NCBI GenBank assembly: GCA_947471745.1
Contig: CANJKZ010000068.1
Span: 1,531,001-1,595,000 of the forward strand
Direction: 5' to 3'
DNA length: 64,000 bases
Source: Closterium sp. Naga37s-1
Lineage: Eukaryota; Streptophyta; Zygnematophyceae; Desmidiales; Closteriaceae
Shown here one piece after another: positions 51,616 through 63,215 of the stretch. The position numbers and the translations under genes were made by a program. A model generated the notes under the pieces. It had not been told where the DNA came from and did no database searches. It saw only the letters and a program-made list of their open reading frames with translations. Positions within the stretch are counted from its first letter, which is position 1. Each line of letters begins with the position of its first letter.

Positions 51616-53280
51616 ATCCAGAAGCAGGAGACGAAGCAGCTTATCCCGAGGACACAAATCTCCCCCGCTACACACAGAGTGGGCTGCAGATACTGGGACT
51701 CGTCACCGCCGTCCATGGAGCAGCACCACCTAAGGAGCCTGCCACGATTCAGCAGGCTCTAGGGGGGAGCACATGGAAAAATGGCGCGAAGCCATGGACA
51801 AGGAGTTGAAGGCGCTGGAAGAACGCAACACCTAGAAATTCGTACCCATCGGAGTGGCACGCAACAAGACAATACTCACCGGGAAATGGGTTTTCCGTGT
51901 GAAAACGTTGGCAGACGGAACCATCGACAAATTCAAGGCGCGCTGGGTCTTTCGTGGCTTCGATCAAGAGCACGAACGAGACTTCACCGAAACATTCGCT
52001 CCGATCATTCGACACACCTCACTGCGGATTCTTCTCGCGATAGCCGCCATGAAGCGAAAAAAACTCTGACAAATCGACGTCGCCAATGCCTTCCTCTATG
52101 CCCCTGTCGACGTTGAAATCTTCGTCGATCAACCTCACGGGTCTAATGCAGACCCTAACCGAGCCTGTCAGCTACTAAAATCCCTGTACAGGATCAAGCA
52201 GGCTCCGAGGCTGTGGCAGCAGTACCTATACGCCCGGCTAATTCGCATCGGATTCCGTCAACTGCCGCACAATCAAGGGATGTACCGACTCACGAAAGGC
52301 GCCGACTACATTCTGCTCATCGTCTACGTAGACGATTTGCTCTACATCGGCTCGACCGACGGTATTACAACCTGGTTTGAAGGGGAGCTGCAGCGGGATT
52401 TCACACTCACCGTCTCCTCCACCGTGACGCAGTACCTCCGGCTCAACATACAGGAAGGAGAAAACGCGATCCGCCTCAGCGCTGCAAAATACGCCGACAC
52501 CATCGCTAAACGCTTCGGATTAACCCCGACCACAATCTCCACGCCATATTGCTACACCGACGGAAACTGCAAGGAAGCCTCCGCTCCACTCAAACCCACC
52601 GGCATACGCGACTATCAATGAAAGCTGGGATGTTTGCTCTTCGCAGCCGTCACCTGCCGACCGGACCTATCATACTCAGCGAGCCAGCTCGCCACCTATC
52701 TCAAGAAACCTGAAGCAGAACACATGGCGGAGCTCGATCACGCTCTTCACTACCTCGTAAGCACCCCGATGATCGGCCTGACATACCACAAAACTGGAAC
52801 CACAACGCCTAAGCTAATCGGCTACGTGGATGCTGACCACGCCGGCGACTCTGACAACAGGCAATCACGCACCAGCTACATCTACCGGCTCGAACCTATC
52901 AGGCCTATCTCGTGGCAGTCGAGAAAGCAGGAACTAATTGCTCTCTCCTCAGTTGAAGCAGAATATATTGCACTCTGCTCAGCCACCAACGAAGGACTGT
53001 ACCTTCACGAACTGCTGGAAGAAGCGAAGTTTTCCCAGTTACCCAGCTTCTCCCTGTTTTGCGACAACCAATCTGCAATTCGCATAGCAAACAAGAACGG
53101 GTTCGCGAACCGGACGAAGCACATCGCCCTGTGATATTTCTTCGTGAAAGACGAGATCGAGAAGGGGAGACTCGAGCTATCCTATTGCACCACGTCCGAG
53201 ATGGCAGCTGATTACTTGACCAAGAAGCTCGGAAAGCAGAAGTTCGAATACTGCATGCTGCTGACTGGACAAGGCCACGT
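51616..53280 (+). pseudogene. copia-C reverse transcriptase and RNase H, decayed
   Basis: It resumes copia-C after E1. It encodes WKNGAKPW, then in another frame MEKWREAMDKELKALEERNT and a stop (51834), GKWVFRVKTLADGTIDKFKA, another stop, then IVYVDDLLYIGS (RT active site intact), a stop near 52620, and RNase H with YVDADHAGDSDNRQS and SSVEAEYIAL. Four or more nonsense codons exist. The 3' LTR starts near 53281. Confidence 0.85.
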
Positions 53281-53451
53281 CACCAGCAACGACACTCCTT
53301 ATGTGTCATAACATCAGACTGTAAACGAGGCGAACTACAGCGCAGCAATGGCGAGTCAAATGAAGAGTTTGACAGGAAAGTAACAGTTGGAGGTAACGCG
53401 AAGGTCAAAGGTCGGCGACCTTTGACTCGACAAATACAGCGCGACAGCAAG
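53281..53451 (+). repeat. copia-C 3' LTR, first part
   Basis: It matches 40229-40405 of the 5' LTR with scattered differences and is interrupted at GCAAG by element E2. The remainder is at 60590-60856. Confidence 0.9.
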
Positions 53452-54502
53452 TGTCAAACTCATATGCTATAGTCTGTGTAGGCTGTAGTGGGGTAGACAA
53501 TATGGGGTACAACATTTCTAGGTTTTCCTACTTGTACCCACCTCTTTCCTAGTTCATTCATTCCTCAATTCTCACATGGTATAGAGCAGGTTCCCTAGTG
53601 GGAACTTCCTAGGTCCCACCACTGAAAATCGACTTTTTTTCTGACCGGAGCGCGAGTCGCCCCTGCCCGAGGCGCGCCCCGTGGGCCGCCCTCTTGTCGA
53701 GCCCTCCTAGAGGCCCCACTCACGGCCCCTCGCGCCACCCTTAGCGACCCCGTCGCCACCCCTAGCGGCCCCGTCGCCGCCCTTCTAGGCCCCTCAAGGC
53801 CCCTTCGCGGCCCCGTCGCCGCCCCTAGCGGCCCCGTTGCCGCCCTTCCAGGCCCCTCGCGGCCCCTTCGCGGCCCCGTCACCGCCCCTAGCGGCCCCGT
53901 CGCCGCCCTTCCAGGCCCCTCGCGGCCCCTTCGCGGCCCCGTCGCCGCCCCTAGCGGCCCCGTCGCCGCCCTTCCAGGCCCCTCGCGGCCCCTTCGCGGC
54001 CCCGTCGCCACCCTTCCAGGCCCCTCGCGGCCCCTTCGCGGCCCCGTCGCCGCCCTTCGCGGCCCCGTCGCCGCCCCTAGCGGCCCCTAACGCCGCCCCT
54101 CTAGCGGCCTCGTCGCCGCCCTTAGCGGCCCCGTCGCCGCCCCTTGCGGCCCCGTCGCCGCCCCCCTTTCGGCCCCTCCCTGGCCCCTTCACTACCGAGC
54201 CGCCGAGCCGCCAAGCAGCCGAAAAGCCGAGCAGCCGAGCCGCCGAGCCGCCGAGCAGCCGAGCCGCCGAACCGCCGAGCAGCCGAGCCGCCCAGCAGCC
54301 GAGCCGCCCAGCAGCCGAGCCGCCGAGCCGCCGAGCAGCCGAGCCGCCTGCAGCCGAACCGCCGAGCCGCCGAGCCCGCCGTCGAGCCGCCACTGCCACT
54401 GCCGAGCCGCTGCCACCACTGTTGCAGCCCTGCTCCTCCCGGCGCGCCCCGGCCCTACCCACCCGGACTGGTGAGAGCCCTCCCTGCTAGACCACTGCTG
54501 TC

Positions 54503-55266
54503 ATGGCTACCCCTAGTGTCCTTACCTTTGATGCTGAGGGTCGTGCTGTTGACTTCGAGGTCTGGGTCGATGACTTGCAGCTTTTCCTACAGTGCGATAG
54601 GGCAGACAGACTCTCCCTGTTCGATCTCACCTCTGGTGCCTCTCCTGCCCCGCCTGCTGATGCTGACAGCACTGTTCGCTCACAGTGGGCCACGCGCGAT
54701 GCTGCTGCCCGTCTTGCTGTGCGTCGCCACTTACCGACCGCTGAGCGTGCGCACTTTAGTCAGTACAAGAGTGCTAAGACCTTGTACGATGCTGTAGTTG
54801 CACGCTACTCTTCCCCTGCCACTGCTGCTCTTAGCCGCCTCATACTACCGTACCTGTTCCCTGACCTCGCCGCCTTTCCCACTGTCGCTGACCTCGTTAC
54901 GCACCTTCGCACTAGTGACACCCGCTACCGCGCTGCGCTTCCTGCTGAGTTCTGCGCCAAGAACCCCCCCCCCCCATGTACATCACCCTCTACTACATAG
55001 TCACCCGGCTCCCTGACTCCCTTCGCTCGGTCAGGGACCACTTCCTCTCAGTTTGCCCCACCACACTCACCGTTGACCTCCTCGAGGAGCGCCTCCTGGC
55101 AGCTGAGAAGAGTATAGTCGCTGTAGGAGCCTCTAGAGGTGACCCGCGTGCCCCTGTCTTTGAGGGGTGCTCCCCCTCCCCCCTTTTGCCCTCTGTTGCC
55201 TCTGCTGCTGCCGTCGACTTCGTTGGCACCGAGTCGGTCGGCGCTGCGTTTGCCCCTAGCGGGTGA
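54503..55266 (+). pseudogene. copia-E2 gag, frameshifted in poly(C) and ended by TGA
   Basis: It starts MATPSVLTFDAEGRAVDFEVW like E1. A C-run at 54965-54976 is two bases longer than in E1 and shifts the frame. The rest of gag (MYITLYYIVTRLPDSLR...) is then in the same frame as pol. A TGA at 55264-55266 replaces an Arg codon of E1 just before the Gly-rich tract (55300-55500). Confidence 0.85.
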
Positions 55267-58200
55267 CGCCGCACCGGCAAGGGCAAGGGGGGCAAGGGCG
55301 CTGGAGGGGCTGGCGGGGGCGGTGGAGGTGGAGGTGGAGGAGGCGGAGGGAGTGGGGGTGGTGGTGGGAGTGGTGGCGGGGGTGGGGGCTTCGGTGGCGG
55401 CGGTGGCGGCGGAGGCGGCGGCGGCGGTGGCGGTGGCGGTGGGAGCAGAGGAGGAGGCAGTGGCGGCGGTGGCGGAGGTGGCGGCGGAGGAGGTGGAGCT
55501 AGTCGGGGTGGCTCTGCGCAGCGGGGCGGCTCAGGTGGTGGTCAGCGCCAGCAGCAGCAGCGCACTCGTGAGACCCCGTCCCCCCAGCAGCTTCGTGAGT
55601 GGTACGCTGGGCGTCAGCGAGGTGGGGGTACTGGTCCCTGTACCTACGTCCTCCGTACCGGCGACCGCGCTGGTGAGCAGTGCGGGGGCTCGCACTCCAC
55701 CCAGCGCTGCTTCGGCCGCCTGACGGACGCTTGGCGTCACCAGTTCCCTGACGCCACTGAGATCCCTCGCTGGGGAGAGCTGTCTAGGGCGGGGGTTGCT
55801 ATCTTTGATCTTGACTATGATGCTATTCTTGCTGCCATGTATGCTGTGTCTACTAGGGATGAGGGTGACTGTTACCTGTGTCTTCCGCCTGACCCGGGCA
55901 TTGAGGCTGCTGCTCTAGGTGCTGGTGAGGCTGCTGCACTAGGTGCTAGTGTGTCTGCTGCCCCAGGTGCTGGTGAGTCTGCTCTCTCAGGTACCACGTC
56001 AGCTCAGGCCTTACACACCTTCACCCTTGACTCGGGTGCTTCCCGCTCCTTCTTTCGAGACCGCACCACGCTTACGCCGCTTAGTCGGCCGGTTGCGGTC
56101 TCCCTGGCGGACCCCTCTGGGGGTCCTGTCCTTGCTCGCTTCTCCACTGTCTTACCGTGTCCGGCAGCCCCCTCAGGTCTCTACCTCCCCTCGTTCTCTA
56201 CGAACTTGGTGAGTGGTGCTGATCTACAGGATCGGGGGGTTGACCAGTTCACTCCTGCGAGTCAGCGGGTGACCCACTGTACGTGTGCTCGGACGGGCCG
56301 ACACTTGGCCACGTTTACCCGTCGGCCGGGGTCGAGCCTGTACACACTGACTACTGAGTATCCTCCGGTTGCTGAGTCTGGTCAGGTAGCTGCGTCGAGT
56401 CAGGTGTTTGCTGCAGCGTCCAGGTCTGGTCCTGAGTCTGCTCCCTGCTCGTGTCGTCGTCTTCGTCTTTGGCACCACTGCCTTGGTCACCCCTCCCTGC
56501 CTCGTCTCCGAGGCATGGCCTCCCGTGTCCTTGTCTCTGGTCTCCCCCGGTCCCTCCCTCCCCTCCCTCCGTGGCCTGCCCCTACCTGCGTTCCCTGCGT
56601 CGAGGGGCGGCAGCGCGCCGCCCCTCACTCCTCCGAGTTTCCTCCGACAGAGGCTCCCCTGCAGACTCTTCACATGGACGTGTGGGGCCCCGTCCTGAAG
56701 ACTCTTCACATCGACTGGATCCGCGCAGCTCGTCTCCAGCTCAGAGAGAGTTTCGGCTCGGACTTTCCTGTTCTGCGTCTGCACTCTGACAGAGGCGAGG
56801 AGTTTTCCTCTGCCCGTCTGGGAGCCTTCTGTCGTGCACAGGGCATCCGCCAGACCTTCACGCTTCCGGCCTCTCCACAGCAAAATGGGATTGCTGAGCG
56901 CCGCATTGGCATGGTCATGGACGTCGCTCGTACGTCCATGATCCATGCGGCTGCTCCCCATTTTCTGTGGCCGTTTGCGGTTCAGTACGCAGCGCATCAG
57001 CTCAACCTTCAGCCCCGGGTCTCCTTGCCAGAGACCTCCCCCACCTTGCGGTGGACGGGGAAGGTTGGCGATGCGTCTGCGTTTCGGGTCTGGGGATCTC
57101 GGGCGTTTGTCCGCGACTTGTCTGCGGACAAGCTGTCCCCCCGTGCTGTTCCCTGCGTCTTCCTTGGCTTCCCCCCTGACGCGCCTGGTTGGCAGTTTTA
57201 CCACCCCACCTCGCGCCGTGTTCTGTCCTCCCAGGACGTCACCTTTGACGAGTCGGTGCCTTACTACCGTCTCTTCCCCTACCGCACTGCTCCCCTCCCC
57301 CCGCCGACGCTCTTCCTTGCGCCAGGTCCTCCCCCGGTAGACCCTCTCCCCCCTCAGGGTCCTGCCCCGTCAGGTGTGTCCCAGGTAGACGCAGTCGAGC
57401 CTGTCAAGGTAGCTGTTGACTCTGGTGCTGCTAGGGGCGCTGAGCCTGCGGGTGCTGAGTCTAGGGGTTCTGAGCCTGGGGGTGCTGAGTCTGGGGGTGC
57501 TGAGTCTGGGGGTGCGGAGCCTGGGGGTGCTGAGCCTGGGGGTGCTGAGTCTGGGGGTGCTGAGCCTGGGGGTGCGGAGCCTGGGGGTGCTGAGCCTGGA
57601 GGTACGGAGCCTGGGGGTGCGGAGCCTGGGGGTGCTGGGTCTGCTCGTGTGGCCTCTGGCGGTGCTTCGTCGAGGCGGGAGCTACTCTCTCCGCAGGAGC
57701 TGCGCGAGTGGTTTGCCCGGCACTGGAGCCGTGCTGCTGGAGCTGGAGGTACTACTGTTGCTGCTGGTCCTGGAGGTGCTCGTACTAGCGGTACTGGAGC
57801 TGCTGGGACTGGGGGTGCTGCTGGGGCTGCTGGCGGTACTGGAGCTGGCGGTCCTACTGGAGTTGGTGCTGCTGGAGCTGCTGGAGCTGCTGGAGCTGGA
57901 GCTGCTGGGGGTGTTGGCACTGGTGGTGCTGCTGGCGCTGGTGCTTCTGAGGGTGCTCGAGTTGGCGCTGTTGGAGCTGGAGGTGCTGCTGGCGCTGGTG
58001 CTGCCGCTGGGGGTGCTGGTGTTGTCCCTGCTGGTTCTGGAGGCGCTGCGCGGCCGAGGCCGTACTTCGTTCCGCTCCTTGAGCAGGTTCTTGGTCTCCC
58101 GCCCTCTACTGGTCCTGCTCCTCCCTTAGAGGGTCCACAGCCTGTCCAGTCGCGGTCACAGTTACAGCCCGCCTCCCCCCTACCTGCTCCTTCTCCCTAC

Positions 58201-60203
58201 ACTGGTCCTACTGGAGGTCTTGCTGAGCGTCGTGAGCCTGCGTCTCGTCCTGCGTCGCCTGTTCGTGTTGCTCGCACTAGTAGTCGTGCTCCGCGTCCGC
58301 GTCCTCCTGCGGTCCCAGGCACACACCAGATGGCACTGCGTCCTTCCACTGCTCCTCTGCGTGTCCCGTTGCCGTCTCCTCCAGAGTCCTCTCTTCCTGT
58401 TCTTGCTGACCCGGAGTCTGACTCTTTTCGTGCTGCCAGTCCTACTGTCACGCGTCTCCTGGCCACTGTTGTCACTGACCCTTCCTTTGAGTCCACTGCT
58501 GCGTCTGCCTTAGTTGCTGAGCTTGTCGACTTTGGTGCTCGCTGTCGTCTAGACTACGCCACTAGTCTCGTTGCTGAGTCTGAGTCTGTCTGTCCTCCGT
58601 CCGTCGGGGGTGAGTGTGCTCTTAGCACGGACGTCCTTGAGGACAGGCAGGAGGAGTTCCAGTGTTTTGCTGCTGCTTTGCCTCATCTCGTGTCCACGCT
58701 GATTGCCCCTGAGGGAGACCCAGATGCACCAGACATCCCGACTCCTCGATCGTACGTTGAGGCGATCGAGGGTCCCTACTCCTCTCAGTGGCAGTCAGCC
58801 ATGGACGCAGAGATGGCTTCCTGGAAGTCCACAGGCACCTACGTCGACGAGGTTCCCCCACCTGGGGCGAACATCGTCAGTGGCATGTGGATTTTCAGGG
58901 TGAAGCGGCCGCCGGGTTCTCCGCTTGTCTTCAAGGCGCGTTACGTGGCTCGAGGCTTCAGTCAGTGGCAGGGAGTTGTCTACTTTCATACCTTCTCTCC
59001 CACCCCGAAGATGACCACTCTTCGGGTGCTGCTGCACATAGCTGCTCAGCGCGACTACGAGCTTCACTCTCTTGACTTCAGCACAGCTTTCCTGCAGGGC
59101 AGCCTGCACGAGGAGATCTGGCTGCGCCGCCCACCTGGCTTCACTGGGTCGTTTCCTCCTGGTACCCAGTGGAGCCTCCGGCGGCCAGTCTACGGTCTCC
59201 GCCAGGCGCCCCGTGAGTGGCACGACACACTGAGGACTACACTTGCGGCTCTTGGGTTTGCTCCTTCTACTGCCGACCCGTCGCTGTTTCTGCGCACCGA
59301 CACCTCTTTGCCGCCGTTCTACATCCTCGTGTACGTTGACGACTTGGTGTTTGCCACTGCTGACACTGCTGGACTCGCCCACGTGAAGTCCGAGCTGCAG
59401 AAGAGACACACGTGCACAGACCTGGGTGAACTGCGCAGCTACCTTGGCTTGAAGATCACCCGGGACAGAGCACAGCGCACCATTACCCTGACTCAGTCAC
59501 ACATGGTGCAGCAGGTCCTTCAGCGCTTCGACTTCACGTACTCCTCGCCTCAGGCCACTCCTCTGTCTACTCGCCACTCGCTCTCAGCTCTGCCTTCGGA
59601 TGAGTCCGTAGAGCCGAGTGGCCCGTACCCAGAGCTTGTTGGCTGCCTCATGTACCTGATGACCTGCACACGACCTGACCTAGCATACCCTCTTAGCATC
59701 TTGGCACGCTATGTTGCTCCTGGAGACACCGACTAGAGCACATGGCTGCAGCGAAGAGGGTGTTGCGCTACTTGTGCAGTACGTCGGGCATGGGGCTAGT
59801 GCTTGGAGGGCGACGTCGAGTGGTCCTCACAGGTCACGCAGACGCTTCTTGGGCTGACGACCAGGCTACGCAGCGGTCGTCACATGGTTACACCTTCAGC
59901 CTTGGCTCCGGCTCTGTTTCGTGGCGGTCTACCCGCTCGTCTTCTGTTCTCGGCTCCAGCTGTGAGGCTGAGATCTACGCGGGGGCCATGGCTGCGCAGG
60001 AGCTACGCTGGCTCACCTACCTGCTGACTGACCTAGGAGAGCCGCCTCGTTCTCCTCCAGTTCTGTACGTAGACAACAAGGCCATGCTGGCCTTGTGTCG
60101 GGAGCACAGACTGGAGCACAGAACGAAGCACATTGCTCTTCGCTACTTCCTTGCTCGTGAGCTGCAGCAGCGTGGTCTTTACCAAGGCACTTCTGCCTTG
60201 TGA
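55267..60203 (+). pseudogene. copia-E2 pol with integrase-core and RNase H deletions
   Basis: The frame is open from the Gly-rich tract to 59736: nucleocapsid (GEQCGGSHSTQRCFGRL), protease FTLDSGASRSFF, LGHPSLPRL, integrase, EPGGA linker (57425-57640), Gly/Ala repeats, and RT with YVDD. Compared with E1, about 35 integrase residues are missing after DVWGP (56690-56715), including the VVDDYSRY segment with the first catalytic Asp. SDRGGEF reads SDRGEEF. A one-base change near 59722 ends the frame; RNase H follows in another frame (59742-60203) and lacks about 20 residues before FTKAL. The enzyme set is not functional as read. Confidence 0.9.
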
Positions 60204-60589
60204 TCATCAGCGCTTCTGTACGATGCTAGGACTTGTGCCTACTTGGCCTCACTTGCTCACTTCTTGACCTTGCTTGTACTGTGATCTTTCTATACCTGCA
60301 CTTGCTTGTTTACCTTTATATATGATCTTGCATGTGAACTGGCCTTGTGGCCTTGCTCTTGTGCTCGGAATGTGTGGTGACGTTGTGATCCACCCTGAGC
60401 TTGCTTTGCTTTGCTTGACTGGTCTTGTGACCTCTTGTTCTCCCCCACTTTGCCTATGGGGGTGTGTCAAACTCATATGCTATAGTCTGTGTAGGCTGAA
60501 GTGGGGTAGACAATATGGGGTACAACATTTCTAGGTTTTCCTACTTGTACCAACCTCTTTCCTAGTTCATTCATTCCTCAATTCTCACA

Positions 60590-60856
60590 GCAAGGACAAA
60601 CAACTGACTCGGTATTGAGCAGTTGCCCGAGTCGACACTGTATCGCCGCAACAGCAACAGTAAAACAGTTATTGCATCCTTTCATATTCCTTGTAATCTT
60701 ATAAAAGCTTGTATTACTACTTTATAATCAATCTATCTTGCCCTCACACACCAGCGCAAGGTGGTTCAACAATTTATCACTAAACGCTTCCGCAATACAA
60801 TATCCTTATTGGTGTCTTAGCTTTGAACGATCCTAAGGGCTTTTCTCAGCCCAACG
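60590..60856 (+). repeat. copia-C 3' LTR, second part
   Basis: It resumes with GCAAGGACAAACAACTGACT and ends CAGCCCAACG followed by the CCCCG target duplication. The 5' LTR ends CAGCCCAACA. Confidence 0.95.
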
Positions 60857-60861
60857 CCCCG

Positions 60862-61790
60862 CACATAGCCAGCTGCAAACAGCGCGCTGCCCCGTCCCGT
60901 GCCCGCCCGTGCCCTACCTGCCCCGTTCTGCAGAGCCCGCCCTGCGCTACCCGCGCTGCGCGCTGCCTGCCTGTGCTACCCGCGCTGCGCACTGCCCGCC
61001 TCGCGCTGCCCCGCCTGCGCCACCCGCCCCGTTTCGTGCTGCCCGCCTACCAGAACCGTCCCGTCACGAGCAGCAGCCGCGCACTAGCAGCTCCCCGCAC
61101 AGTAGCAACTGCGCGCGCAGCAAGCAGCCGCGCGCATGCCAGCCGCCACGCTCATAGTGGCAGCATGCGCACGCACCAGCAGTGGCGTGGTGCGCGAGCA
61201 GCCGCGCGCATGCCACCACCAGCGGCGCACGCGCCTGCCGCCCCTCTCGCAACAGCAGCCGCATGCACACCTACAGCCACACGCGCAATTGTACCTACCG
61301 CGTCCACAGCTGCAGCACCCTTCCACGCCCCTCTAGCAATGCACCTAAAGCCTTGCACGCAGTGGTAGCGGCACCCGTTACCCCACCAGTGCCTGCTGCC
61401 CCTCACACGCCTGCTGCCATAGGCATTCCCCGCCCGGCGGTTGGCAGCCGTAGTCGACCTTCCTGGGGCTGATTAGTGTTAGTTCCTCTCCGTGCCTGGC
61501 ATCCCTAGACTAGCCCTTCGGGCTCTACTCACCACTCGCTCCGGCCTTTCCTAGACTCGCCCCTCCGGATGTGTTATTCTCGAGCTCCGTTCGTTCGTAG
61601 ACCCGTTTCTTCTGGCGTCATACGCCCTTTGTTCGTTTCTCACTCCGGCCGCTCCTATCCTTGCACTCCTAGACCAGTAGCCCTCTCATTATTGCGTCCA
61701 CTCGAGTCCTGTAATTTGATGCGGATGGTAGAGCTCTAGAATTCCCCTCCGAGCTCCTCCATGCCGAGCGGTACCTCCAAAGTCAGCCCT
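60862..61790. other. GC-rich stretch without a supported gene
   Basis: 60900-61470 is rich in CGCGC, CTGCC and GCAGC and gives Ala/Pro/Arg frames with no domain. 61470-61790 has repeated CCTAGACT/CTCCGG pieces and a few stops. It may be the decayed leader of the following E-like copia fragment. Confidence 0.4.
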
Positions 61791-61879
61791 AGGATGGTGA
61801 TACGCTCTGGGCGCACGCCTCTGGTGATCTGCCTTTTCCTCCGCCCCTGGTTGCCCTGCCTAACGAGCCTACTGACGCA

Positions 61880-63215
61880 GACCAGGAGCCTGCCTTGAGG
61901 ACAGGCAGGGGTGAGCCTGCCTTTAGCAGTGACGTCCTTGAGGTAATGCAGTATGAGCTTGAGAGTCTTGCGGCTGCTTTACCTCGTTTCGCATCCATGC
62001 TGCTCTGCCCTGAGGGAGACCCGGATGCACTTGACATCCCTACCCCGCGCTCTTACGCTGAGGCGATTGCGGGTGAGTACTCCTCTCAGTGGCAGACTAC
62101 CATGGACGCAGAGATGGCTTCCTGGAAGTCCGCAGGCACCTATGTCGACGAGGTTCCTGCTCCTAGGGCGAACATAGTCGATGGCATGTGGATTTTCTGA
62201 GCGGAGCGGCCGCCAGGTTCTCCGCCTGCCTTCAAGTCGCGTTACGTTGCTCGAGGCTTCAGACGCCGACAGGTGGTCAACACCTTCCAGACCTTCTCCC
62301 CCACCCCGAAGATGACTACTCTTCAGGTGTTGCTGCACGTTGCAGCACAGCGTGACTACGAGCTGCACTCCCTCGACTTCTCCGCAGCTTTCTTGCAAGG
62401 CAGCCTTCATGAGGAGATCTGGCTGCGTTGCCCACGTGGCTTCACTGGGTCGTTTCTTGCGGGTACCTAGTGGAGCCTCCGACGGCTAGTCTACGGTCTC
62501 CACCAGGTGCCTCGCGAGTGGCACGACACACTGAGGACGACACTTGCGGCTCTTGGGTTTGCTCCTTCCTCTTCTTACCCATCGTTGTTTCTACGCACCG
62601 ACACTACCCTACCTCCGTTCTACGTTCTCGTGTACGTCGACGAATTGGTTTTTGCTACTGCTGACACGGAGGCGCTGGCCCTAGTGAAGGCGGAGCTGCG
62701 GGACAGACACACCTGCACTGACCTGGGTGAGCTGCAGAGCTATCTTGGCTTGCAGATCACACGGGACAGAGCACGCCGCACCATCACCCTGACTCAGTCA
62801 CACATGGTGCACCAGGTCCTTCAGCGCTTCGGCTTCCAGTTCTCCTCGCCACAACCCACTCCTCTGTCTACCGGCCACTCGCTCTCAGCTCCACCTTTGG
62901 ACGAGTTCGTAGAGCCGAGTGGTCCGTATCCAGAGCTTGTGGGTTGCCTCATGTACCTGATGACGTGCACACGACCTGACCTCGCGTACCATTTCAGCCT
63001 CCTGGCTCTCTACGTGGCTCTCGGTAGACACCGAAAGGTGCACTGGGATGCTGAGAAGAGGGTATTGTGTTACTTGTGCAGTACATCGGGCATGGGGCTC
63101 GTGCTTGGAGGACGGGGTTCAGTGGTACTCACAGGACACTCCGACGCTTGGGCCAACGACCAGGCGACTCAGCGTTCGTCACAGGGTTACACCTTCAGTC
63201 TTAGCTCTGCTTGCT
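61880..63215 (+). pseudogene. decayed E-family copia pol fragment (RT-RNase H)
   Basis: It matches E1/E2 pol from the region before RT (DVLEVMQYELESLAAALP; E elements have DVLEDRQEEF) through RT into RNase H. Stops occur at about 62198 (after GMWIF) and 62468. The RT active site reads YVDE instead of YVDD. It breaks off at GYTFSL, inside RNase H, where a reverse-oriented copia-C-like fragment begins. Confidence 0.85.

Larger units (their letters stand above)
53452..60589 (+). mobile_element. copia-E2: young, internally deleted Ty1/copia element nested in the copia-C LTR
   Basis: 125-bp LTRs (53452-53576 and 60465-60589) differ at two bases. The target duplication is GCAAG (53447-53451 and 60590-60594). 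The primer-binding site TGGTATAGAGC is at 53577 and CTATGGGGGTG comes before the 3' LTR. Same family as E1 in pol, with an LTR clearly related but diverged. Total 7138 bp. Confidence 0.97.
40205..60856 (+). mobile_element. copia-C: older Ty1/copia element split by two nested elements
   Basis: The 5' LTR is 40205-40647 (TGTTGG...CAACA). The 3' LTR is split: its first part is about 53281-53451 and its remainder 60590-60856. The target duplication CCCCG is at 40200-40204 and 60857-60861. Internal parts are 40648-44178 and 51616-53280, on the plus strand. Element E1 sits in the region after integrase and E2 sits in the 3' LTR. The last base of the 3' LTR is G instead of A. Several stops and shifts break the coding region, and the LTRs differ at many sites, so it is older than its inserts. 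Confidence 0.95.
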
